Shown: piece after piece, positions 7,063 to 13,955 of the stretch
How the letters are laid out: the number at the start of each line of letters is the position of its first letter
Numbering within the stretch: position 1 is the stretch's first letter
Source: CAYFJO01 sp964343305
Lineage (GTDB): Bacteria; Planctomycetota; Planctomycetia; Pirellulales; Pirellulaceae
Direction: 5' to 3'
DNA length: 14,082 bases
Assembly (NCBI GenBank): GCA_964343305.1
Contig: CAYFJO010000283.1
Coordinates: forward strand, 1-14,082
Position numbers and translations under genes: made by a program
Notes under the pieces: generated by a model
Database searches by the model: none
The model's input: the letters and a program-made list of their open reading frames with translations, nothing else
What the model was told of the DNA's origin: nothing

Positions 7063-7804
7063 TCTGCGCGCGGACGATTCCTGGGAAGTGTTTCTGGGCG
7101 ACCAATCGGAGAAATGTTCTATTCACCTCGCGGTCTCCGCTTCTGGAGTCCGGTTCGACGCTTTGCGTTCAGACGAACATGCAGAGCGCCGTGAATGGAA
7201 CGGCGATTGGAAAAGCGGGACGCAAGCCGATAACAGCGGACTGCGATTCGAGATCGCGATCCCTTGGAAGACGCTGGCTGCCGCTGGCATAGCCAAAGAC
7301 AACTTGATGGTGAATTTCCAGATGAATAAGCAGAGTTTGAACAGTGAGATCCCCACCTGGCCCGGCTCAAAAGGGAGGGAAGTACAAGGACGCCCAGGCA
7401 TTGGCGAGCCGCTGATCTCTCTAGGTTCCCAGGGAGCGACGCGGTGCGACAACTTCGTGCCACTTGGCTTGGGAACCAGGCCGCCGGCGCATTCTCGGAA
7501 GTTTACCGTGCGTCTGCACTTTGCCGAACTGGGTGACATACGTGAGGGGCAACGCGTGTTCGACGTACACCTACAGGGTCAGCGGATCCTGGAGAATTTT
7601 GATGTGGTGCGTGAAGCGGGCGGTCCGCAACGTGCATTGGTGCGAGAACTCCGCGACATCGACGCGGCAGAAGCGTTGACCATAGCTTTTGTGCCGAAAC
7701 TCCGAAAATCGGCAACTCTGAGTATTTCTAATTGCCCAATACTTAGCGGCGTGGAAATCTTCGAGCAAACGCTGTCGAATTCCGAAGGAATAGCAGCACC
7801 CTGA
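6851..7804 (+). pseudogene. Displaced C-terminal part of the PQQ giant: rest of CBM9-like domain plus malectin-like domain
   Basis: This frame is open from 6851, but protein-like sequence begins only at about 7004; before that it is a shadow of the upstream frame. It continues the CBM9-like domain (DDSWEVFLGDQ, LRFEIAIPWKTLAAAGI, LMVNFQMNKQ). It then encodes a malectin-like domain, about residues 1446-1530 of the reconstructed protein, with FTVRLHFAELGDIREGQRVF, ILENFDVVREAGG and ALTIAFVPK. CBM9 and malectin domains bind sugars, so this end is likely the glycan-recognition part. There is no credible ribosome binding site or export signal at 6851 or at later ATGs, so independent expression as a useful secreted protein is unlikely. 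Either the strain has lost this end of the protein or the heptamer number differs within the population or assembly. Confidence 0.75.
6997..7017 (+). repeat. 7-bp tandem duplication causing a frameshift
   Basis: The heptamer gtcgacc occurs twice in tandem (6997-7003, 7004-7010), followed by a near copy gtcgagg. Removing one unit joins the two reading frames exactly: ...SRSPTVDRR continues as GIVAPWVANVQ, giving a continuous CBM9-like domain. One extra heptamer is therefore sufficient to explain the broken gene. Confidence 0.85.
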
Positions 7805-7886
7805 AGTTGATACTACTGAGAAGCTTGAAAATGAGTTGCCACGTACTATGTCTTGAATTGGGAAAAAGCACCGCTGTCTGTCACAC

Positions 7887-7902
7887 CATTCTGTAGTTTT
7901 TC
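7887..7902 (+). repeat. 16-bp block shared with 13573-13588
   Basis: The bases cattctgtagtttttc are identical at 7887-7902 and 13573-13588. Both lie upstream of a dispersed repeat copy (copies 4 and 5), 69 and 173 bases before its T-run. Sequence after the block diverges. It may mark a second, older repeat family or the decayed left end of a longer unit. Confidence 0.6.
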
Positions 7903-7955
7903 GCGCGAGTTCTCGCCACTTGGCATCCGGGAGTAGGGAGTTTGCGGAACGCGCC

Positions 7956-8014
7956 TTTTTTCCAGTTTTGCGTGGTCTGCCAGTAGGCGGGTGGGTGAAA
8001 ACCTGCGTCACGTG
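7956..8014 (+). repeat. Dispersed intergenic repeat, copy 4 (left half only)
   Basis: It matches the T-run, ccagtttt.gcgtggtctgcc, agtaggcgggtgggtgaaaa and tgcgtcacgtg portion of the unit, then stops; the right half (gttgtcgctgaagtgaaa and onward) is absent. Orientation as in the other copies. Confidence 0.82.
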
Positions 8015-8210
8015 TCGCAGATCGCGGCGAATCGTACGGCAGCAGTTGGCACCATTCCAGAATTGTTGTCGTGTGAGGGTAAGACATGGGACTACAAAGT
8101 CAGGCAAATACGCGAATGCAGAATGATCTTTTGGGCGTCCATAGGTATAAATGGTTGGAGTTCACACAGCAGTGTTTTTTCTTTAGTCGAACAATTGAGG
8201 CGAATCAGCT

Positions 8211-9518
8211 ATGCGAGACTCACACATTACCCGGCGAAGTTTTCTCACCTCGTCGATGGTTGGCGGGTCATTGGCGGCGAGTCTGATGCCATGGCAACTC
8301 GCTTCCGGGCAGGAGAAACCTCGCCATAAAGTCGAGCGGCTCGGCGTCGGCGCGATCGGAATGCGTTATCAGGGAACAGTGATTGCGGATAAGGCTCGGC
8401 AGTACGGCGATATTGTCGCGATTGCGGATGTCGATCGGCACATGCGTGAACAAGCAAGGGCAAGCTTTGGAAGCACTCCTCGAATCTTCGAAGACTATCG
8501 CGACCTGCTCGCCCGCGAGGATGTGGACGTGATCACGATCGGCGCGCCCGATCACTGGCACGTCAAAATGGCGGTTGATGCGTGCCGCGCGGGCAAAGAT
8601 GTTTATGTGGAAAAGCCGCTGTCGTTGACCATCGACGAAGGCAAGCGGCTAAGAGAAGTTGTCAGGGAAACGGAGCGTGTGGTGCAGGTCGGCTCGTGGC
8701 AGCGCAGCGATCACCGTTTTCGCCTGGCAGTCGAGATGGTTCGGCAGGGGAGAATTGGTGACCTGCGCCGAGTCGATGTGGTGCTGGGCAAGAACAAGAC
8801 CGGTGGACCATTCGAGCGCCGCAAGCCGCCTGGAAATCTCAACTGGGATATGTGGCAGGGCCAGACCCCCGATGTTCCGTACATCGAAGAGCGCTGCCAT
8901 TACACGTTCCGTTGGTGGCTGGAGTATTCCGGCGGGCAAATGACCGACTGGGGCGCCCATCACATCGACATTGCTCAATGGGGTATCGGCGCTGCGCCGG
9001 TGGAAGTCGACGGTCGAGCCGAATTTCCGTCGGTGCGCGATGGCTACAGCGTTCCGAGTGATTTTCAAGTCACGTATAAGTTTCCAGGGGGCGTGGTGAT
9101 GACCGTCAGCGACGAAGGCCGCAATGGAATCCTGTTTACAGGAACCGAAGGCAGAATCTTCGTCAATCGAGGAACCATCGCCGGCAAACCGGTCGAAGAT
9201 CTGGCATCCAGCCCGCTTCGGCGCGAGCAATTCACACTCTACGACCACGACAACGTTAGCCGTCCCGAGCGCGCTGGAAAACTGGACGCCATCATCAATC
9301 ACATGGGCAACTTTTTTGACTGCATCGCCTTTCGCAAACAACCGGTCTCCGATGTTGACAGCCAGCATCGTAGCGTGAGCACCTGCCACCTGGGCAACAT
9401 TTCGATGCGGCTGAAACGGCTGCTGAAATGGGACTCGGTAAAGGAGCAGTTCATCGGCGACACCGAAGCCAACCGGATGCTTTACCGCGAACAACGTGGT
9501 GGCTACGAGATCGTTTAG
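8211..9518 (+). CDS. Tat-exported Gfo/Idh/MocA-family oxidoreductase
   Basis: The 435-residue protein starts with a clear twin-arginine signal (TRRSFLTSS, then a hydrophobic stretch to about residue 34). The dinucleotide fold follows with GVGAIG at 45-50. The family motif EKPLS (E134, K135, P136) supplies the catalytic lysine, and the C-terminal domain carries MTDWGAHHIDIAQWG (D246, H250, H251, D253), which matches the usual DxGxHxxD-type active-site segment. Family members oxidise or reduce sugars and cyclitols, or hydrolyse glycosides, with tightly bound NAD(P). Exported relatives such as GFOR carry their cofactor through the Tat pathway folded. The WDMWQGQTPDVPY segment is common in the large planctomycete branch. 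First gene of the four-gene cluster; 111 bases separate it from the transporter gene. The substrate cannot be inferred. Confidence 0.92.
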   Translation: MRDSHITRRSFLTSSMVGGSLAASLMPWQLASGQEKPRHKVERLGVGAIGMRYQGTVIADKARQYGDIVAIADVDRHMREQARASFGSTPRIFEDYRDLLAREDVDVITIGAPDHWHVKMAVDACRAGKDVYVEKPLSLTIDEGKRLREVVRETERVVQVGSWQRSDHRFRLAVEMVRQGRIGDLRRVDVVLGKNKTGGPFERRKPPGNLNWDMWQGQTPDVPYIEERCHYTFRWWLEYSGGQMTDWGAHHIDIAQWGIGAAPVEVDGRAEFPSVRDGYSVPSDFQVTYKFPGGVVMTVSDEGRNGILFTGTEGRIFVNRGTIAGKPVEDLASSPLRREQFTLYDHDNVSRPERAGKLDAIINHMGNFFDCIAFRKQPVSDVDSQHRSVSTCHLGNISMRLKRLLKWDSVKEQFIGDTEANRMLYREQRGGYEIV

Positions 9519-9629
9519 GACCTGTGAGAATCGTTTCACCGCATCAGCCTGCACGTCGAAGCCGAGGACGTCACAGTCGCGCGAGAATTCAATTTTAAAA
9601 TGACGAAACCTTCGAATTACGTCCAGTAG

Positions 9630-11327
9630 ATGTCGACGCGAAGTTCCCACATTCAGCGCGAACGGATCCTAACGGCGAAGAAGGCGGGTCCTGGCGCGAC
9701 CCTCCTTGAGTACCTTAGGCTATCCGGCCCCGGTTGGCTGCAGAGTGCCATTACGCTGGGCGGCGGATCACTTGCAGGCAGCCTTTACCTCGGCATTATT
9801 GGCGGTTACGAGATGATGTGGCTGCAACCGCTAATGATGATCTTCGGTGTAGTCATGCTCAATGCCATCGCTCATGTAACACTGTGCTCGGGCGAAAAGC
9901 CATTCCAGGCGTTGAATTCCCATGTCAGCCCCGTACTTGGTTGGGGTTGGATCGTGGCTACTCTATTGGCCAACCTCGTCTGGGCCATGCCACAGTTTTC
10001 TCTCGGCACGGCAGCGCTACGCCAGAACCTCGGGGTCCTCACGTTCACCGGTGGTGAGTACATTGCCGCGGCATTGCTACTGACTGTCTCCGCCGCAATC
10101 GTCTGGCTGTACGACAAAGGCGGAAAAGGCTACCAAGCATTCGACATACTATTGAAGCTGATGGTGGGGCTAGTTGTGGCCAGCTTTTTCATCGTGGTTG
10201 TGACGATGTCGACAAGTGCCGAAGGACTACCTTGGAGCCGTATCTGCAATGGATTCATTCCAAATCCAGGACTGATCTTCGAGCCCGCCCAGTCGTTGCG
10301 CACGCTCGTGGACCAATCATCAGCACCGGCATACTGGCACGAAACCGTTGTCTCGGCGCAACGTGATCGTATGGTCGCCGCCGCGGCTACCGCGGTGGGC
10401 ATCAACATGACCTTCTTGCTGCCCTACTCCATGTTGAAGCGTGGCTGGGACAAAGAATTCACTGGCTTAGTGAGAGTCGACCTTGCTACAGGTCTTTTTG
10501 TTCCTTTCGTGCTCGCGACCAGTTGCGTTGTGATTGCGGCCGCGACACAGTTCCACGGCAAGCCGGAAAAGGGGCTGATCGATTTCCATCAGACTGACCC
10601 CGCATCCAGAGTTGAGATACCGGCGAAACTTGTCGAATCGTATGAGAACAATCTCACCGATATGCTACGTGCGCGAGGCAACGATATGTCGCTGGCGGAT
10701 GTTCCCGAGGCGGATCGCATTCTGGCCGCAACGCTGATCAAGCGCGACGCATTCGCACTGGCCAATTCGCTGGAGCAATTCGCTGGCACAGGGATCGCAC
10801 AGACGGTGTTCGGCATCGGCGTGGTTGGCATGGCAGTATCCAGCATTATCATTCTGATGCTGATCAACGGCTTTGCCGTCTGCGAGATGGTGGGCCGACC
10901 TTCCACCGGTTGGCTCTACCGATTCGGCTGCTTGCTTCCGGGTCTAACCGGGGCTTTGGGTGCGCTGTTCCTCTGGTCTGGGAAAGCAAACTTCTATCTC
11001 GCTGTGCCAACCAGCCGGTTCGGGATGGTGTTGCTGCCGATTGCCTACATTGCATTTTTCTGCCTGATGAACAACCGTCGGTTCCTTGGTGAGGCGATGC
11101 CGTCAGGCATCTCCCGCCTTTCCTGGAACATGCTTATGGGTATTGGCGTGATTTTGGCGATGATTGGCGCTGCCATTTCTATCCTCAACGACACGACACG
11201 AATTCCAGGCACCACAGTTTTCGTGCGACACATCGCAATCGGTCTTGTCGGCGGACTTCTCGTGTTGGGAGTGATCATCCATTTCATGCGAAGCGGCAAA
11301 GTTAACGCGAAGGAAAACAAGTCATGA
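9630..11327 (+). CDS. Nramp-like (SLC11/APC-fold) divalent-metal-type transporter
   Basis: The 565-residue polytopic membrane protein has about eleven or twelve hydrophobic segments. The first one, SGPGWLQSAITLGGGSLAGS (residues 32-51), aligns in position with TM1 of Nramp transporters. The canonical DPGN metal-binding motif is replaced by TLGGGSL. The TM6 region reads VGINMTFLLPYSML (256-269) instead of the usual MPH-containing segment. It also has an unusual hydrophilic insertion of about 80 residues (about 307-390, from QFHGKPEKG to EQFAGTG). It therefore belongs to a divergent Nramp-like branch and its ion cannot be assumed. No strong Shine-Dalgarno precedes 9630. Its last codons overlap the next gene by four bases (ATGA), so it is translationally coupled to the MetE-like methyltransferase. 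That suggests the transported solute and the methyl transfer belong to one process. Confidence 0.8.
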   Translation: MSTRSSHIQRERILTAKKAGPGATLLEYLRLSGPGWLQSAITLGGGSLAGSLYLGIIGGYEMMWLQPLMMIFGVVMLNAIAHVTLCSGEKPFQALNSHVSPVLGWGWIVATLLANLVWAMPQFSLGTAALRQNLGVLTFTGGEYIAAALLLTVSAAIVWLYDKGGKGYQAFDILLKLMVGLVVASFFIVVVTMSTSAEGLPWSRICNGFIPNPGLIFEPAQSLRTLVDQSSAPAYWHETVVSAQRDRMVAAAATAVGINMTFLLPYSMLKRGWDKEFTGLVRVDLATGLFVPFVLATSCVVIAAATQFHGKPEKGLIDFHQTDPASRVEIPAKLVESYENNLTDMLRARGNDMSLADVPEADRILAATLIKRDAFALANSLEQFAGTGIAQTVFGIGVVGMAVSSIIILMLINGFAVCEMVGRPSTGWLYRFGCLLPGLTGALGALFLWSGKANFYLAVPTSRFGMVLLPIAYIAFFCLMNNRRFLGEAMPSGISRLSWNMLMGIGVILAMIGAAISILNDTTRIPGTTVFVRHIAIGLVGGLLVLGVIIHFMRSGKVNAKENKS

Positions 11328-12487
11328 AGCGTAGCACTGATCGAATTCTGACCACACACGTGGGCAGCCTTGCCCGCCCCGCCGGGCAATTGAAGCTGCT
11401 GTTCGCCAAGGAACGAAGTGAGGACTACGATTCGACTGAATTCGAATCCTCGACTCGCCAGGCGGTGGATGACGTCGTTGCCGGCCAGGTCACAGCGGGC
11501 ATCGACATCGTGTGCGACGGCGAGCAGGGAAAATCCAGCTTTCTCACGTATATCACCGAACGCCTCACGGGTTTCTCGCCGAGCGACGTCCAGGGCGAAA
11601 ATCTCTGGGTCGATTCGCGCGAAACCCTCGCGTTCCCCGAATTCTACGAGGCCCATCGCAAAGCACGCGAAGGACTGATTGCTCAACCAGTGACACTCGC
11701 CTGTACGGCACCGGTTGAATACGTTGGCCACGAAATCTTGCAGCGCGAAATTGCCAACGTCAAAGCTGCCGCGGAAAAGCACGGCGTTGAAGAAACCTTC
11801 ATGACGGCTGTATCTCCGTCCGACGTCGAGGGACAACAGGCCAACGAGTTCTACGATTCCGAAGAAGCCTATCTGTACGCCATCGCCGACGCAATGCATC
11901 ACGAATACAAAGCGATTGTCGATTCCGGGTTGATTCTGCAAATCGACGACCCGCGTCTGCTCACGTATTATATCTCGCGGCCGGATTTGACCGTCGAAGA
12001 TTGCCGCAAGTGGGCCGAATTGCGCGTCGAAGCGCTCAACCACGCACTCGACGGTCTGCCGAGCGATCGAGTGCGATTTCATACCTGTTACGGAATCAAT
12101 ATTGGTCCTCGTGTTCACGAAATGAACCTGGCCGACATCGTCGACATTATGCTCAAGATTAATGCCGGTGCGTATCTGTTTGAAGCCGGCAATCCGCGAC
12201 ACGAACACGAGTGGAAAGTTTGGCAGAATGTCAAACTTCCCGAAGGGAAGCTTATTGTGCCGGGTGTCATTTCGCATTCGACACCATTAGTCGAGCACCC
12301 CGAACTCGTCGCCCAGCGTCTCGTGCGATTCGCCAACATCGTCGGCAAAGAAAACGTCATGGGCGGAAGCGATTGCGGTTTCGCATCTTTTGCCGCGACG
12401 GAACAGGAAATCCACCCCAGCATCGTTTGGGCGAAGTTCGCGAACCTTGCCGAAGGAGCCAGGATTGCATCGAAGGAACTCTGGTAG
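11324..12487 (+). CDS. MetE-like (cobalamin-independent methionine synthase II family) zinc methyltransferase
   Basis: The 387-residue protein corresponds to the C-terminal catalytic TIM barrel of MetE, without the N-terminal half. It opens with RILTTHVGSLARP, the usual start of stand-alone MetE-like proteins. It keeps DGEQGKSSF, LQIDDPRL and the full set of zinc ligands in expected order: H253 and C255 (FHTCYG), E287 (FEAGN) and C351 (GSDCGF). Zinc would activate a thiol acceptor such as homocysteine or coenzyme M. Relatives include core-type MetE, and epoxyalkane:CoM transferase is in the same superfamily, so the methyl donor is open. Because it lacks the folate-binding N-terminal half and sits with sugar genes, a role in demethylating a specific substrate is at least as likely as methionine synthesis. 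The start is fixed by the ATGA overlap with the transporter and AAGGA (11310-11314). Confidence 0.88.
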   Translation: MKRSTDRILTTHVGSLARPAGQLKLLFAKERSEDYDSTEFESSTRQAVDDVVAGQVTAGIDIVCDGEQGKSSFLTYITERLTGFSPSDVQGENLWVDSRETLAFPEFYEAHRKAREGLIAQPVTLACTAPVEYVGHEILQREIANVKAAAEKHGVEETFMTAVSPSDVEGQQANEFYDSEEAYLYAIADAMHHEYKAIVDSGLILQIDDPRLLTYYISRPDLTVEDCRKWAELRVEALNHALDGLPSDRVRFHTCYGINIGPRVHEMNLADIVDIMLKINAGAYLFEAGNPRHEHEWKVWQNVKLPEGKLIVPGVISHSTPLVEHPELVAQRLVRFANIVGKENVMGGSDCGFASFAATEQEIHPSIVWAKFANLAEGARIASKELW

Positions 12488-12524
12488 TCAATGTCGCCCT
12501 TCGATTGAGCGAAATAATCATCCT

Positions 12525-12530
12525 AAGGAG
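12525..12530 (+). promoter_or_regulatory. Shine-Dalgarno AAGGAG for the 12537 start
   Basis: AAGGAG six bases before the ATG at 12537 decides the start. The same frame is open back to 12390, but that part overlaps the MetE-like gene and precedes the Tat signal, so the longer start is wrong. Confidence 0.85.
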
Positions 12531-12536
12531 AATCAA

Positions 12537-13145
12537 ATGCATGACCCATTGATTTCACGCCGCACGTTCTGCGCGGCAACCACCGCCGCACTTGCGAGCG
12601 GGATTCTTCAGCGACCATCTCCCGCCGAGGAGCCAACGAAATTTCAACTGAAATACATCCTTGGCTCTTGTATGTACGGTTATCAGGATGTTGGTGAAAT
12701 TTTTCCGGAAGTCCGCAAGACCGGAGCCTCGGCGATCGATATTTGGCCGAAGGTCCACGGTAATCAACGTGAACAACTCACTGATCTAGGTGAAGAAAAG
12801 TTCGCTGCGATGTTGAAGCAACACGAAATTTCGCTCGGTTGCATCACACAATACAAGCTTGGGCCGTTTGGGCTTCAGGACGAAATGCGATTGGCACAGC
12901 GGCTCGGTTGCCAGACGATCGTAACCGGTGGAAAAGGACCGAAGGGTCTGAAGGGAGGCGAGCTAAAGAAGGGTGTTGCGGAGTTCATGGAGAAAATGAA
13001 ACCGCATCTCGCGGTGGCCGAAGAAACCGGCGTCACGATTGCAAACGAGAATCATGCCAACAATCTCATTGAGTCACCCGATTCGCTGAAGTGGCTGGCC
13101 GAACTGCGTCCTTCAAAGCACCTGTCGATCGCGTTTGCTCCGTAA
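12537..13145 (+). CDS. Tat-signal TIM-barrel sugar phosphate isomerase/epimerase, N-terminal part (interrupted by TAA)
   Basis: The reading frame gives 202 residues before TAA at 13143-13145. A Tat signal (ISRRTFCAATTAALASGI) is followed by a xylose-isomerase-like TIM barrel: GSCMYGYQDVGEIFPEV, then IDIWPKVHGN, and IANENHANNLIESPDSLKWL with a likely metal ligand E171. The next codons after the stop, in the same frame, read HLPQDERLLGDLIETLGD and continue to 13469. The family normally has an aromatic residue (FAPYHLPQ-type) where the TAA stands, so one base change from a tyrosine codon explains it. Proteins of this family isomerise or epimerise sugars and are commonly placed beside Gfo/Idh/MocA genes, as here. 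It lies 49 bases after the MetE-like gene and is likely last in the operon. The truncated product lacks the final barrel strands and is probably inactive. Confidence 0.85.
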   Translation: MHDPLISRRTFCAATTAALASGILQRPSPAEEPTKFQLKYILGSCMYGYQDVGEIFPEVRKTGASAIDIWPKVHGNQREQLTDLGEEKFAAMLKQHEISLGCITQYKLGPFGLQDEMRLAQRLGCQTIVTGGKGPKGLKGGELKKGVAEFMEKMKPHLAVAEETGVTIANENHANNLIESPDSLKWLAELRPSKHLSIAFAP

Positions 13146-13469
13146 CACCTGCCACAGGATGAGAGACTACTCGGCGACCTAATCGAGACGCTTGGGGACT
13201 CCATCGCCGTGTTCTATGCCTGGCAACATGGCATGGGATGCCACCAGAAGTTGCCGAAGGAACAGGAACTCCTGCAAATGCCCGGACGCGGCGAACTGGA
13301 TTTCAGTCCGCTGCTATCCGCGCTCAAACGCATCGACTACTCCGGCTGGACAGAAATCTTCATGCACCCCGTCCCGCGGGGCATCCCGATTCTCGAAACG
13401 ACAGCTGCTGTCACCGCCGAAATCAATCTCAGCCGCGCCTACTTGGAAAAGCTCCTCACACGGCCTTGA
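13146..13469 (+). pseudogene. C-terminal part of the sugar isomerase/epimerase after the in-frame stop
   Basis: This is the direct in-frame continuation of the gene at 12537. It holds the conserved end of the barrel: VFYAWQHGMGCHQKLPKEQE, LLQMPGRGELDFSPLLSAL and WTEIFMHPVPRGIPILE, ending KLLTRP at a TGA. These segments carry the histidines and glutamate expected near the metal and substrate site. The ATG-started piece from 13209 has no Shine-Dalgarno and would begin inside a structural element, so it is not a separate gene. With the stop read as an amino acid, the whole protein would be 310 residues, a normal family length. The remaining sequence is undamaged, so the stop is recent or an error. 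Confidence 0.8.
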
Positions 13470-13572
13470 GATCGTTGACTACGCGCAGATTTTTCCTACA
13501 AAAATCGAGCTCAAAAAATCCATTTCACTCGGCACCATAGAGGGCACCATTCGCACCCCGCCGTCGTCAAAA

Positions 13573-13588
13573 CATTCTGTAGTTTTTC
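13573..13588 (+). repeat. 16-bp block shared with 7887-7902
   Basis: Identical copy of cattctgtagtttttc, again upstream of a dispersed repeat copy. Confidence 0.6.
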
Positions 13589-13645
13589 TTCGTGCTGTCC
13601 GTCAGTAGAGTCTAGAGGTGGCGCGGTGGTTTAGGCGCGGCCTAT

Positions 13646-13735
13646 CTGTTTCCGGCACTTTCGTTCGCCGATGCCTCACTAGCCATTCCATGCTCCGTCT
13701 CCACCTCCCGCCCATCAAACCGGACGTGCGGTTTA
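13646..13735 (-). mobile_element. Group II intron 3'-end remnant (domain V and downstream sequence)
   Basis: On the minus strand the segment reads cgcacgtccggtttgatggg, then gcgggaggtggagacggagc, and ends in gaacgaaagtgccggaaacag. This order is typical of the part of bacterial group II introns around the 3' strand of domain V (compare GCACGTCCGGTTC) and the sequence after it. The 5' strand of domain V (GAGCCGTATGCG-type) is not intact; instead aaaccg and cggttt form a short inverted repeat (13717-13734). No reverse transcriptase is present. This is recognised from memory of intron sequences, so the class is uncertain. The remnant ends about ten bases from the T-run of repeat copy 5. Confidence 0.6.
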
Positions 13736-13745
13736 CGAACCCCTG

Positions 13746-13865
13746 TTTTTTCCAGTTTGGCGTGGTCTGCCAGTAGGCGAGTGTATGAAAACCCTAGTCC
13801 CGCGATTTGTGTTGGCGCTGAAGTGAAACGCGGCAAAAATTTTGGGCTGAATAAATTGACGCCAC
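13746..13865 (+). repeat. Dispersed intergenic repeat, copy 5 (full length)
   Basis: The complete unit runs from T-run (13746-13751) through ccagtttggcgtggtctgcc, cagtaggcgagtgtatgaaa, cgcgatttgtgttggcgctg and gaagtgaaacg to ttgggctgaataaattgacg and the terminal ccac. Length and block order equal copy 2, at lower identity in the middle. Same orientation as all others. Confidence 0.87.
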
Positions 13866-13944
13866 GCGTCCTGTTATCGACATCTTGAAGTCCCAATTCA
13901 CATTCCTTCAATTGGTTTGACGAAGATCGCAACAAGACACCACC

Positions 13945-13949
13945 GGAGG
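13945..13949 (+). promoter_or_regulatory. Shine-Dalgarno GGAGG for the 13956 start
   Basis: GGAGG lies six bases upstream of the ATG at 13956 and supports a real gene running off the window end. Confidence 0.75.
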
Positions 13950-13955
13950 CAAGAT

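Larger units (their letters stand above)
7805..8210. other. Intergenic stretch upstream of the four-gene cluster
   Basis: It contains the 16-base block cattctgtagtttttc (7887-7902), repeat copy 4, and about 195 bases of unique sequence before the 8211 start. That last part should carry the cluster promoter. A TATAAA hexamer at 8146-8151 is a possible -10, but nothing close to TTGACA precedes it at 16-18 bases, so I do not call a promoter. Short open frames here overlap the repeat and look spurious. A GAGG (8197-8200) precedes the 8211 ATG by ten bases. Confidence 0.55.
13470..13955. other. Intergenic stretch with intron remnant and repeat copy 5
   Basis: No gene is supported. The stretch holds the 16-base block shared with 7887-7902 (at 13573-13588), a group II intron 3'-end remnant on the minus strand, and repeat copy 5. 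Open frames on both strands cover it, but their sequence comes from these repeats. About 75 unique bases (13866-13940) precede the next gene and presumably contain its promoter. Confidence 0.6.

Noticed and set aside
6851..7804. Independent gene starting at 6851
   Set aside because: The first 50 or so codons are an out-of-frame shadow of the giant gene, and meaningful sequence starts only at the heptamer duplication.
8146..8151. TATAAA as a -10 promoter element for the four-gene cluster
   Set aside because: No reasonable -35 hexamer lies at the right distance, so the match is too weak to call.
8649..9650. Minus-strand open frame of 333 codons opposite the Gfo/Idh/MocA gene
   Set aside because: It is fully antisense to a well-conserved enzyme gene and has no family motifs, so it is a shadow frame of GC-biased coding sequence.
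11045..12277. Minus-strand open frame of 410 codons opposite the MetE-like gene
   Set aside because: It is antisense to the zinc-ligand-bearing MetE-like gene, with no recognisable domain or initiation site. It is longer than the real gene only by chance.
12390..12536. Upstream extension of the sugar isomerase start
   Set aside because: AAGGAG and the Tat signal place the start at 12537; the extension overlaps the MetE-like gene and is compositionally unlike a leader.
38..13865. The five dispersed repeats as a CRISPR array
   Set aside because: The units are about 120 bp, separated by hundreds to thousands of bases and by genes, with no regular spacers and no cas genes.
13642..13935. Minus-strand open frame of 97 codons
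   Set aside because: It is composed of repeat copy 5 and the group II intron remnant. Its PHVRFDGREVETEH stretch is the translated intron tail, not a protein.
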